DNA of 64,000 nt, taken from NCBI GenBank assembly GCA_902571915.1, contig CACGDY010000001.1, forward strand, positions 248,001-312,000, given 5' to 3'. Every line of letters starts with the position of its first letter. The stretch's first letter is position 1. Source of the stretch: an uncultured Pelagibacteraceae bacterium. GTDB lineage: Bacteria; Pseudomonadota; Alphaproteobacteria; Pelagibacterales; Pelagibacteraceae. This document shows, piece after piece, positions 44,106 to 53,186 of the stretch. The position numbers and the translations under genes are program-made. Under the pieces are notes generated by a model. That model searched no databases and was not told where the DNA came from. It worked only from the letters and a program-made list of their open reading frames with translations.

Positions 44106-44138
44106 TATTTTTTTAAATTTAAACAGTTATAATATAAA

Positions 44139-45161
44139 ATGGCAAAGCTTAATATTTTAGTTGCTGGTTCTACAGGTTTTATTGGTATTCAATTAATAAA
44201 ATTATTGATTAAACATAAAAAAATTAAAATTAAATACTTATGTGGAAATAATTCAATAGGTAAAAAGATTTCATTTTTTGATAAATCATTAGAAAAAAAA
44301 AAATTACCTAAAATTATAAGATTCAATAAAAAACTTTTAAAAGAAATAGATGTTGTTTTTACTGCTTTACCAAATGGTGAGGCCCAAAAAATTTCTAATT
44401 ATTTATTACCACGAAATACTTTAATTGATTTATCAGCTGACTTTAGACTAAATAAAATTAAAGAATATGAAAAATATTATAATATAAAACACAAGTCACA
44501 TAAAAATATAGTTAATAGTATTTACGCTTTGCCTGAGATTGTTGGTAAAAAGATAAAAGATTTTAACATTATAGGATGCCCTGGTTGTTATCCAACTTCA
44601 ATTTTGTTACCTTTAATTCCACTTATTAAGAAAAATCTTATTATTAGTAAAACTATTATTATTGACTCAAAATCTGGATATTCTGGTGCGGGGAGAGGTG
44701 TATATAAGAAATACAAAAACAAAAATTTATTTAATTCCTTGAAAGCTTATGGCGTAGGTTTTCATAGACATAACTCAGAAATTTTTCAAGAACTAGGCAA
44801 TATTAAAAAAAAAGGAATTAATTTAATTTTTACTCCTCATATTGTACCAATGTTTAGGGGTATATTGAGTACAATTTATGTAGATTTAAAAAAAAAATCT
44901 TCAATTATGAATATTCAAAATATACTAAAGAAATTTTATAAAAACAAAAGATTTATAAAAATAATGCCTTTAAATACCTCAATAGGAACTAATGATGTAA
45001 TGAATACAAATAATTGTTATATATCAATATGTAAAACAAAATATAAAAATAAAATAGTTTTGTTAAGTGCAATAGATAACTTGATAAAAGGAGGAGCAGG
45101 TCAAGGTGTACAAAATATGAATTTAAAATTTGGATATAAGGAACATGAAGGTTTATTATGA
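44139..45161 (+). CDS. argC: N-acetyl-gamma-glutamyl-phosphate reductase
   Basis: GSTGFIGIQLIKLL, NIIGCPGCYPTSILLPLIPL, SGAGRG. Confidence 0.95.
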   Translation: MAKLNILVAGSTGFIGIQLIKLLIKHKKIKIKYLCGNNSIGKKISFFDKSLEKKKLPKIIRFNKKLLKEIDVVFTALPNGEAQKISNYLLPRNTLIDLSADFRLNKIKEYEKYYNIKHKSHKNIVNSIYALPEIVGKKIKDFNIIGCPGCYPTSILLPLIPLIKKNLIISKTIIIDSKSGYSGAGRGVYKKYKNKNLFNSLKAYGVGFHRHNSEIFQELGNIKKKGINLIFTPHIVPMFRGILSTIYVDLKKKSSIMNIQNILKKFYKNKRFIKIMPLNTSIGTNDVMNTNNCYISICKTKYKNKIVLLSAIDNLIKGGAGQGVQNMNLKFGYKEHEGLL

Positions 45162-45331
45162 AAAAAAAGTTATTTTTATTAATTGTTTTATTATATTCAT
45201 GTTCAGTAAATCCAAATACGGAAAGTAAAAAAAAGATTAATTTTAATTATTTAGACAATTTGTCATTTGAAGAATTTAAAGTTAAACTTAATGAATATGT
45301 AAATAATACTTCATATCCCAAAATAGATTAA
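45158..45331 (+). CDS. small putative lipoprotein (57 aa), below ORF-track cutoff
   Basis: MKKKLFLLIVLLYSCSVNPNTESKKKINFNYLDNLSFEEFKVKLNEYVNNTSYPKID*; ATGA overlap with argC; lipobox-like LYSC. Confidence 0.7.
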   Translation: MKKKLFLLIVLLYSCSVNPNTESKKKINFNYLDNLSFEEFKVKLNEYVNNTSYPKID

Positions 45332-45335
45332 TTTT

Positions 45336-46628
45336 ATGACTGAATCCGTAAATATAGCAATTGTTGGATTGGGACAAATCGGTAATTATTTGTACAATGA
45401 AATAAATTTAAAAAAAAAATCAATAGAAAATAAAACAGGAAAAAAGATAAAAATCGTAGCAATTTCTGCAAAAAACAAAAATAAAAAAAGACGTTATAAA
45501 ATCAACAAAAAAATTTTTTTTGACAACCCTTTTCAAATGATAAAAAAGAATAAAATTAATATTCTTTTTGAATGTATAGGTTTGTCAGATGGAATATCAA
45601 AAAAAATTATAATACATGCATTAAAAAATAAGATACACGTTATAACACCAAATAAAGCTTTAATAGCAAAGCATGGTGATGAATTATCTAAACTTGCAGA
45701 AAGTAACAAAGTAAACCTAGAATTTGAAGCATCAGTAGCAGGTGGAATACCATTATTACAAACTATTAAAAATGGATTGGCGACAAATCAAATTAAAAAA
45801 TTTTATGGAATATTAAATGGAACAACTAATTATATCCTATCAGAGATGGAAAAAACAAATCAGTCATTTGATAAAGTACTATTAAAAGCTCAAAAATTAG
45901 GATACGCCGAACCAGGAAATCCTAAATTAGATTTAAATGGCTTTGATGCTTTTGCTAAAGTAAAAATCTTATCTTCACTTGCATACAAAAATAGAATATC
46001 AAACAATAAATGCATAATGGAAGGTATTCAAAATATTGAATTAAAAGATATTAAGATTGCTAATAAATTAGATATGAGAATCAAACTATTAGGTATATCT
46101 AAGATAATTAAAAATAAGTTATTCGAAACAGTTCATCCATGTTTAGTTAATAAAGACTCTTATATTGGTAATGTTAATGGTGTTATGAATGCAATTATTT
46201 TAGAGGGAAAACCAGTTGGAGAAACTGTTTTACAAGGTGAGGGCGCTGGACCAGGTCCAACCTCATCCTCTTTACTTTCTGATTTGATATCAATTTTACA
46301 GGAAAATACTAAGTATCCTTTTGGTGTTCCTTTTAAAAAAAGAGGATCCATTAAATCATTTCAATTTAATAATTATGTAAATTCACTTTATTTAAGGTTT
46401 GAAGTAAAAGATAAACCAGGTGTTTTATCTTTTATAACTAATAGATTAGCCAAATTTAAAATTTCTATTAAAAGAATCATCCAAACACCTGATAAAATTA
46501 ACAAAAGGGCAACGATTGTAATTATTTCACACAAAACTTCTGAAATTAATTCCAAAAGATGTTTACAAATTTTCAAAAAAAATAAAAATATTATAAAATT
46601 TCCAACTTTAATTAGACTTTTTAATTAA
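45336..46628 (+). CDS. hom: homoserine dehydrogenase
   Basis: NIAIVGLGQIGNYLYNE, GILNGTTNYILSEM, GYAEPGNPKLDLNGFDAFAKVKILSSLAY, C-terminal ACT. Confidence 0.96.
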   Translation: MTESVNIAIVGLGQIGNYLYNEINLKKKSIENKTGKKIKIVAISAKNKNKKRRYKINKKIFFDNPFQMIKKNKINILFECIGLSDGISKKIIIHALKNKIHVITPNKALIAKHGDELSKLAESNKVNLEFEASVAGGIPLLQTIKNGLATNQIKKFYGILNGTTNYILSEMEKTNQSFDKVLLKAQKLGYAEPGNPKLDLNGFDAFAKVKILSSLAYKNRISNNKCIMEGIQNIELKDIKIANKLDMRIKLLGISKIIKNKLFETVHPCLVNKDSYIGNVNGVMNAIILEGKPVGETVLQGEGAGPGPTSSSLLSDLISILQENTKYPFGVPFKKRGSIKSFQFNNYVNSLYLRFEVKDKPGVLSFITNRLAKFKISIKRIIQTPDKINKRATIVIISHKTSEINSKRCLQIFKKNKNIIKFPTLIRLFN

Positions 46629-47530
46629 TGGAAATTTATATAAAACTTTTTGAAATTTTATTTCCAGTATATTTTGTTGTTGCTATTGGATATTATCTTG
46701 GAAAAAAAAATCCAAAAATTGATACTACATTTATTACTAATTTTGCAGCAAATGTTGGTACACCAGCGATGATTATATACGCCTTAAATCCTGCAAATAC
46801 TACAATTGAAATTTTTAAAGATTATTTTTGGTACTATTCACTTGCTATAATTGGCTTTTTTATTGTTGGCATAATCTTTTTATCTTTATTGAACACAAAA
46901 GATATAATTAGGGAGTTACCACCCTTTGTTATGCCTAATACAGGTAATATGGGGTTGCCTATATGTTTATTTGCTTATGGAACACAAGGCCTTGGGGTAG
47001 CAGCTGCCATATCCGCACTAATAGTTTTGTGTCATTTTACACTCGGAGTTTTTCTTGCGGATAGAAAATTTAGCCTTAATGTAATTTTAAAAAGTGCACC
47101 TTTTTACGCTATTGTATTTTCTATTTTTCTTCTTTTTTTTGATCTTGAATTGCCTGTGTTTGTTGAAAACACTACTTTTTTACTGATGTATGCCACTATA
47201 TTTCTGATCCTTATGTCATTAGGAATTGCTCTTACGAGGTTGAAAGTTTTCTCATTTAATAAAGCTTTGTTTTCATCTATTGGAAGAGTTTTTTTAGGCC
47301 CAGCTATAGGATATGCATTGATTTATTATTATAATCTTGATGGATATGCGGCTGGAGTTTTACTTATACAATGTTCAATGCCTAGTGCAGTTTTAACATA
47401 TTTAGTTGGATCAATTTATTCACCAAAAAAAATAGTTGATAGTATTGCGAGCATGATAGTTGTATCAACCACAATTTCATTTTTTACTATACCTATAGTA
47501 GTATTTTTTGCCTTAAAGTATTTTAATTAA
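46628..47530 (+). CDS. AEC (auxin efflux carrier) family transporter
   Basis: PNTGNMGLPICLFAYGTQGL, 10-TM pattern, CSMPSAVLTYLV. Confidence 0.85.
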   Translation: MEIYIKLFEILFPVYFVVAIGYYLGKKNPKIDTTFITNFAANVGTPAMIIYALNPANTTIEIFKDYFWYYSLAIIGFFIVGIIFLSLLNTKDIIRELPPFVMPNTGNMGLPICLFAYGTQGLGVAAAISALIVLCHFTLGVFLADRKFSLNVILKSAPFYAIVFSIFLLFFDLELPVFVENTTFLLMYATIFLILMSLGIALTRLKVFSFNKALFSSIGRVFLGPAIGYALIYYYNLDGYAAGVLLIQCSMPSAVLTYLVGSIYSPKKIVDSIASMIVVSTTISFFTIPIVVFFALKYFN

Positions 47531-48245
47531 TTTTTTTAAAAAAATGTTTTATTTTAAATTTGATATACTCTAATTTTGCAATTTTTCGTCTATTTATAAA
47601 TCCTTTTGCTATTAAATCTTTTAAAGAATCTTCATTAGAATGTTTTTTATAAACTAAATCCTCATTTGTTAAATATTTAAATTTTTTACTCAAATCTAAA
47701 ATTTGATTTTTTTCAATAAATTGTAAATATAATGATATCCAAAGATCATCGTTTAAAAATAAATTTTTATTTTTATCAACAAAAGAGTAATAAAAATCAT
47801 TTATTCGTTCCAAATTTTTAGTATTAATCAATATACCGTCTGCTCCTTGGCCCATATTAAGCTTAAATACCTTCTGCACATAAAAACTGTAGTTTTTATT
47901 ATGTTTTTTAAATTCATCTACAAAAATTTCAAACATTTTATAATGATAAGAATGATCATCATCTAAAATTATGACTAGATCAAAATTTTTTGTTTGATCT
48001 AATGACCCCATCAATTTTGTACCTGGTCCGTAGTCATCACATCTAATTATTTCAACATTTTTTTTTTTTAATTTTACAATTTGTTCTTCTTTAAATTCGT
48101 AATGTGGAAATCTTTTAAATTTATAAGGTAAATTTAAAAAGATTTTTTTAGGTTTTAAAGACTGATTGTTTATTGAGTCTATGGTTTTTTCTATACTTTT
48201 TAATCTTGACGGCAATGTAGTAAATGAAACACAAAAATTTATCAT
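47523..48245 (-). CDS. putative glycosyltransferase (GT2-like)
   Basis: SFTTLPSRLKSIEKTIDSINNQSLKPKKIFLNLP, LVIILDDDHSYHY DxD-like. Confidence 0.65.
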   Translation of the reverse strand: MINFCVSFTTLPSRLKSIEKTIDSINNQSLKPKKIFLNLPYKFKRFPHYEFKEEQIVKLKKKNVEIIRCDDYGPGTKLMGSLDQTKNFDLVIILDDDHSYHYKMFEIFVDEFKKHNKNYSFYVQKVFKLNMGQGADGILINTKNLERINDFYYSFVDKNKNLFLNDDLWISLYLQFIEKNQILDLSKKFKYLTNEDLVYKKHSNEDSLKDLIAKGFINRRKIAKLEYIKFKIKHFFKKIN

Positions 48246-49195
48246 ATCTTAATTTTATTTAACGCATTATTTTTAAATATATTTGCCTCTTTAATGTATC
48301 TTCTAACCATTTGTGTTGTTTTGTGACCAGTCATTGCCATAATACTACGTTCATCAGCACCAGACACTGCAGCAACAGTTGCAAAACCTGATCTTAAACT
48401 ATGACCCGCAAAATTTTTATTCTCAATCCCAGCTAAATTTAGATATTCTTTCATTAATAAAACTACTGATTGGTCGGTTAATCTTTTCTCTGTTAGAGAT
48501 AAACCTTTAGAAAATCTTCTAAAAATAGGTCCAGATTTAATTTTAGAAATTTCTAGCCATTTTTTAAGATTGACAATTGGACAATAAGTTTCATTAGTGA
48601 AGTAGGGTAGACCTTTAATCATCCCTTCACCGAATTGATCAGTTTTTGACCTTTTAATAGTGATTTTGAGCCCCTCAGGTACAAATTCTAAATCTTCATG
48701 ATCGATTGAAATTAACTCAGTTCGTCTAAATCCACCTCCAAAGCCAACTAATATTATTGATTTGTCTCTAAACTTCTTAATATCCTCAATTTTTTGTTCA
48801 TTTATTACATTAATTATAGATTTTAAATGATTGATTAATATAGGTTTTTTACCTTTTTGAATACTCCCTTTTACCCTTCTTATTCCCATTAAGTTTTCTA
48901 CAATGATTGGATGTTTTGTATCTAAATAATGCCCTTTTAGTTTATGAAACATGCTAATTGAAACTAATCTTCTTCTTAAAGTGCTGATTTTTGAATTTTT
49001 AGAAAGATGGGTGAGGTATAAAGAAACGATTTTAGGCTCAGATGGTAAAGAATTTAAACCATGCTTAGCACAAAAAGCTCCAAAGTCTTTAAAGTCTGAT
49101 TTATATGCTCTTAAAGTGTTACTTGCTTTAGAGCTTTTGAGGTTATTTAAAGTTGCCTCATGTAGCGATTTTAGGTCTGTAGTTAACTCATTCAT
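48242..49195 (-). CDS. tyrosine recombinase / site-specific integrase
   Basis: Full catalytic set: GGFRRTELISI (R), RSKTDQ (K), GHSLRSGFATVAA (HxxR), TGHKTTQMVRRYIKEA (H/Y); SAM-like N-terminal core-binding domain. Confidence 0.92.
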   Translation of the reverse strand: MNELTTDLKSLHEATLNNLKSSKASNTLRAYKSDFKDFGAFCAKHGLNSLPSEPKIVSLYLTHLSKNSKISTLRRRLVSISMFHKLKGHYLDTKHPIIVENLMGIRRVKGSIQKGKKPILINHLKSIINVINEQKIEDIKKFRDKSIILVGFGGGFRRTELISIDHEDLEFVPEGLKITIKRSKTDQFGEGMIKGLPYFTNETYCPIVNLKKWLEISKIKSGPIFRRFSKGLSLTEKRLTDQSVVLLMKEYLNLAGIENKNFAGHSLRSGFATVAAVSGADERSIMAMTGHKTTQMVRRYIKEANIFKNNALNKIKI

Positions 49196-49198
49196 ATA

Positions 49199-49233
49199 AT
49201 TACTATTGATAACAATTAATTATCAATAGTAAT
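49199..49233. repeat. perfect 14-bp inverted repeat immediately upstream of recombinase
   Basis: ATTACTATTGATAA-caattaa-TTATCAATAGTAAT. Confidence 0.85.
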
Positions 49234-49274
49234 ATACTAAGTGTATTTTAATGTCAATAGTTTAAATTATTATT

Positions 49275-49451
49275 ATGAGTCCTGTAGATGGAGAAATCCC
49301 AGCAGTATGGTTTTTAATAACTTCGGTTGGTTTTATTTTTTTAAGCTATATTCAGTTTAAAAATCACGGAAAAACCATTGAAACTATATTTCTATCAATA
49401 TTGGCAATTTTATTTTTTATTAGCTATTTTATATTAGTTTTTAAAGCTTGA
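49275..49451 (+). CDS. putative small membrane protein (58 aa), below ORF-track cutoff
   Basis: MSPVDGEIPAVWFLITSVGFIFLSYIQFKNHGKTIETIFLSILAILFFISYFILVFKA*; two hydrophobic segments. Confidence 0.5.
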   Translation: MSPVDGEIPAVWFLITSVGFIFLSYIQFKNHGKTIETIFLSILAILFFISYFILVFKA

Positions 49452-49535
49452 GTTATCCCCACTCTTAACAAGGTTAAAAAAATCAATCAAAAAGTGATAC
49501 GATTTAAAAGTTTTATTTGATAGTATATAAATGAA

Positions 49536-49716
49536 TTAAGAGGCAACTCTTAACTGGCCAATTGGACAAAAGCCGAGAGGTACAATTCCAGGGGGCAGAA
49601 AGCTCTGTAAAGCATCGCTGAACATACAGAGCGGGAGGCATGGCGGTAGCGCATCAACGACGTGCCAAAACAACTGTTCTTTGCACCTTTAAAAGTGCAA
49701 GGAAACAGGGGTTTTT
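49536..49716 (+). ncRNA. candidate structured RNA (unassigned family), multi-stem, ends in terminator-like hairpin
   Basis: Locally high GC in AT-rich DNA; TTAAGAG-GCAA-CTCTTAA; CTGG(cc)AATTG...CAATTCCAG; GCTCTGTA...TACAGAGC; GGCATG...CGTGCC; CTGTTCTTTGCAC...GTGCAAGGaAACAG then T5. Confidence 0.7.
49674..49716 (+). terminator. terminator-like hairpin at the 3' end of the candidate RNA
   Basis: CTGTTCTTTGCAC-cttTaaaa-GTGCAAGGaAACAG followed by GGGGTTTTT. Confidence 0.5.
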
Positions 49717-49724
49717 ATTCTTAG

Positions 49725-50000
49725 ATGATACTCAAAGGGACAAAATTTCAACTAAAAGTTTGGAAATACTTAAAAAGTATACCAAAAGGTCAAGTTAAGA
49801 CCTATAAAGAAGTTGCAATAAGCATAAAAAGCCCAAAATCAGCTCGTGCTGTGGCTAATGCTTGCGCTAAAAACCCATATGCACCAAAAATACCTTGTCA
49901 CAGAGTAATTAAATCTGATGGGACACTTGGAGGCTACTCTGGAAGAGGTGGAATTAAGCAAAAGCTCAAATTACTTAGATCTGAAAAAGTAGTCATTTAG
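49725..50000 (+). CDS. methylated-DNA-[protein]-cysteine S-methyltransferase domain protein (MGMT/Ogt family)
   Basis: GTKFQLKVWKYLKSIPKGQVKTYKEVA...KNPYAPKIPCHRVIKSDGTLGGYSGR, PCHRV active site. Confidence 0.92.
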   Translation: MILKGTKFQLKVWKYLKSIPKGQVKTYKEVAISIKSPKSARAVANACAKNPYAPKIPCHRVIKSDGTLGGYSGRGGIKQKLKLLRSEKVVI

Positions 50001-50447
50001 TCCTATTTTGAGGCTTTTTTAAGTTCAAAAAGTTAATAAAATCAACACTTTTTAAACAATTAACTGTTTTTTTCTTAAATAATTTAATTCACGCTTCAGT
50101 TGTACCATATATGAGACTATACCTAAAATAGACCCCTCTATGGACGTTTAAATGGTATATTCGATTAACGCATCGCTCTACTATTCAACTATATCAATGC
50201 TTTTGGCCTACCCTATTTTAAAGGAAATTCTTAGCCAGTATTGCTAAAAAACTCCTATTTGTATGGATTATTTGATGTTTTTGATTATTTAATAAAATTT
50301 TAGACTTTTGTGGATCATATAAATCAATTTTATATTAAATAATAGATATATTACAAAATTAAAATATTAATAAAATTCAATAAATACAATAGTTTATATT
50401 TATTACTTAAAGCGATACTTTAAATAATAGTAAATAAATAATACCTA

Positions 50448-51299
50448 TTATTTAACTTTTCTCTCTAAGTTCTCTCTTCTTGATATATAGATACCACTTA
50501 ACACAATAATAAATAAACCTATAAAAGTCCAATTATCTGGGAAATCACTAAAGAAATAATAACCTATAATAATGTTTGTAATGATCTCAAAGTAACTAAA
50601 TGGAGCTAATTTAGACGCATCAGCATATTTAAGAGACAAGATTAAAAATAAGTGCCCAATACAAGCAAATATACCTATCGCAGCCATCATAGACCACTGA
50701 TTTAAGCTAGGTTTCACCCACACAAATGGCATTATGATAGATATAATTATAGCCCCTACTACACCGGTTAACAATAAAGTTAATAAAGGATTGTCTGAAG
50801 TACTAAGTTTTCGAGTAATAATTAAATAAAACCCATACATTACACCTGTTCCAAGAGCAGCTATACTTGCTAAATTAATTTCTACAAAACCTGGTCTTAT
50901 AACTACTAAAGAACCTATAAACCCTATAGTTACCGCTGACCATCTTCTAAATCCCACCCTCTCTCCTAAGAAAATTGGGGAAAAAGCTGTAACAATTAAA
51001 GGTGCAACAAAAGCTAAAGTTAATGCTTTTGCTAAGGAAATTACTGATATTGCATAAAAAAAACAAATATTAGCTATTAAAAGTATTAAACCTCTTAAAA
51101 ATTGTAATTTAGGTTTTTCTGTCCAAACTAAATATTTTCGAAACAATAAAAACATTATTGGTAAAGTAAAAACTACAGTAAAAAAATATCTAGCCCAAGT
51201 AATTTGTAAAACTGGTAAATCTTTACTCAAATATTTTGCAAAACCATCCATAATTGGAAGCATTACCCAGGCCAAAAGGTTAAAAAAAATAGCCTTCAT
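50448..51299 (-). CDS. DMT (EamA) family transporter
   Basis: Two EamA repeats, 10 TM; ALTLAFVAPLIVTAFSPIFLGERVGFRRW. Confidence 0.88.
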   Translation of the reverse strand: MKAIFFNLLAWVMLPIMDGFAKYLSKDLPVLQITWARYFFTVVFTLPIMFLLFRKYLVWTEKPKLQFLRGLILLIANICFFYAISVISLAKALTLAFVAPLIVTAFSPIFLGERVGFRRWSAVTIGFIGSLVVIRPGFVEINLASIAALGTGVMYGFYLIITRKLSTSDNPLLTLLLTGVVGAIIISIIMPFVWVKPSLNQWSMMAAIGIFACIGHLFLILSLKYADASKLAPFSYFEIITNIIIGYYFFSDFPDNWTFIGLFIIVLSGIYISRRENLERKVK

Positions 51300-51303
51300 A
51301 TAA

Positions 51304-52305
51304 TTATCTTAATAAATTTTGCCAACTATTAATGATCTTATTAATCGTATATTTCTTAGAGTGATTGTAACATGTCGATATAAGTCTCTTTTTCTTCTTA
51401 TCATTAAGTTCGATAATTCTTATAATTGTTTTTGCTATTTCATCAAAATTTTTAACAATTATACCATTTTTATTATGAGATATCAGATCTTTTAATGCAG
51501 TTTTTCCAAATGAAATAACTGGTAATCCACAAGCATTAGCCTCAAGAGCATTTAAGCAAAAAGTTTCATCATAACCAAGGCAAATCATGGATAGAGATTT
51601 ATTGTAAATTTTTTTTAATTTATATTTAGATGTTTTTTTGAAAAAAAAAATATTATTCTTTAAATATCTATTTTTATTTCTAATTATATCTTTATCATTA
51701 GCACCAAAAACATAAAATTTTGCATTTTTATATAACGGATTTATTTTATTAATCCAAATATCTAAAAATTCTTTTAAACCTTTAGTCCTTTGAACGGACC
51801 AAACAAAAATAGGTTTTCGATTATAGTTTTTTTTTGAATTTTCAAATATTTTTGATAGAAAATTTGGTATAATATAGCTATTATTAAATAAATACAGTTT
51901 AGAAGTTTTTTCTTTTAAGTATTTACTAACAAAAATAACGTTAATTTTATTTCTTATTAAGGAAAAAAATTTTTTTTTTCGAATTGCTTTCTCAATTGAT
52001 AGTGTATTATGCATCCAAAAAATATTTTTTGAATTAGAAAAATAATTAAAAATTAATGGATCATTTGAACTAATTATAATATCAAAATTAGAAGTCTTAG
52101 CTTTTTCTCGTACATTTTTAATAGGAATATTCAATATTCCAAATTTTCTTACTATTTTAGTAGTTTGTGTGGCCAAAAATACCTTGTAACTTTTTTTTGC
52201 TAACTCACGCGATAATTCAATATTTAAAGTCTCTATACCGCCCAGTGAATTTATATTTTTTGATAAAAGATTAAATTTAAAAGGACAATAAAATAGGATT
52301 CTCAT
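51304..52305 (-). CDS. glycosyltransferase, GT4 family
   Basis: SLGGIETLNIELSRELAKKSYKV, ALEANACGLPVISFGKTALKDLI. Confidence 0.85.
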   Translation of the reverse strand: MRILFYCPFKFNLLSKNINSLGGIETLNIELSRELAKKSYKVFLATQTTKIVRKFGILNIPIKNVREKAKTSNFDIIISSNDPLIFNYFSNSKNIFWMHNTLSIEKAIRKKKFFSLIRNKINVIFVSKYLKEKTSKLYLFNNSYIIPNFLSKIFENSKKNYNRKPIFVWSVQRTKGLKEFLDIWINKINPLYKNAKFYVFGANDKDIIRNKNRYLKNNIFFFKKTSKYKLKKIYNKSLSMICLGYDETFCLNALEANACGLPVISFGKTALKDLISHNKNGIIVKNFDEIAKTIIRIIELNDKKKKRLISTCYNHSKKYTINKIINSWQNLLR

Positions 52306-53186
52306 TTTGATTTTATAGATGAAAATAATTTATAATAATAAAATAAAATCTTATCTTTAAACAAATCCAAAAAAAAATTTATGTTTTTTTTTGGGTTATT
52401 TAGAATTTCATTGTGAAAATGAGTACTTTTTAAAAAATGTTTTTTAAAAAATTTTATAGAAAAACCCCATTTAAGTATAAATATTTTATTTGCTATTGAA
52501 CCTTGATTTTTTTTAAAATTAACATCTTTTTTTTTTCTTATAGTTACTGATCCAAAATGATATACTTTTGAATTTCCTAAACACTTAAATATTCTCACCC
52601 CTTCATTCCACAATTTCATATTAAAGTCTGGATCTGAACCAGCTCCAGGCGAAAATTCCTCACTAAAACCACCTACTTTATCCCATATTTCTTTATGAAC
52701 TAAATGTGGGGCCCATGTTGATCCTTGAAAGTCTCTATGATGAAGACTTTTAAAATTATTTAACAAAAATTTTTCATCAAAATTTTCTATTTTATCCCCT
52801 GCATGAAAATTCAGATGACCATTCAGCTTAGGATCACCATTTATCATAATACTAGATAAGTAAAATTTATTAGTGTTTATCCTTTTTACTTCTTCAATTA
52901 GTATTTTATCCCAATCAGGAAGAAAATACATATCATCATGTGAATACAAAATATATTTATGAAAACTCTTTTTTGAAATAATATTACAAGCTTTACATAA
53001 GCCCACATTATTTTGTGAATGTGTAAATTTAATACGATTTTCATTTAAATATTCGACTGTACCATCTGTACCTTCATTGGAGTGAACTAAAATTTCATTA
53101 TCGTAATATGAATTTTTTTTAAGACTATTAATACATAATTTTAAGTATGCTAAATTATTAAAGGTTGGTATGATTATAGATATCAT
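52302..53186 (-). CDS. glycosyltransferase, GT2 family
   Basis: ISIIIPTFNNLAYLKLCINSLKKNS, YILYSHDDMYFLPDWD. Confidence 0.88.
   Translation of the reverse strand: MISIIIPTFNNLAYLKLCINSLKKNSYYDNEILVHSNEGTDGTVEYLNENRIKFTHSQNNVGLCKACNIISKKSFHKYILYSHDDMYFLPDWDKILIEEVKRINTNKFYLSSIMINGDPKLNGHLNFHAGDKIENFDEKFLLNNFKSLHHRDFQGSTWAPHLVHKEIWDKVGGFSEEFSPGAGSDPDFNMKLWNEGVRIFKCLGNSKVYHFGSVTIRKKKDVNFKKNQGSIANKIFILKWGFSIKFFKKHFLKSTHFHNEILNNPKKNINFFLDLFKDKILFYYYKLFSSIKSK

Noticed and set aside
49536-49716. tmRNA (two-piece alphaproteobacterial type), RNase P, SRP or 6S RNA
   Set aside because: No tRNA-like T-arm/CCA or tag reading frame for tmRNA, no GAAAGTCCGGGC-like RNase P core, no SRP GGAA/AGCAG loops, and the stems are serial, not a 6S rod. 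Left as unassigned.
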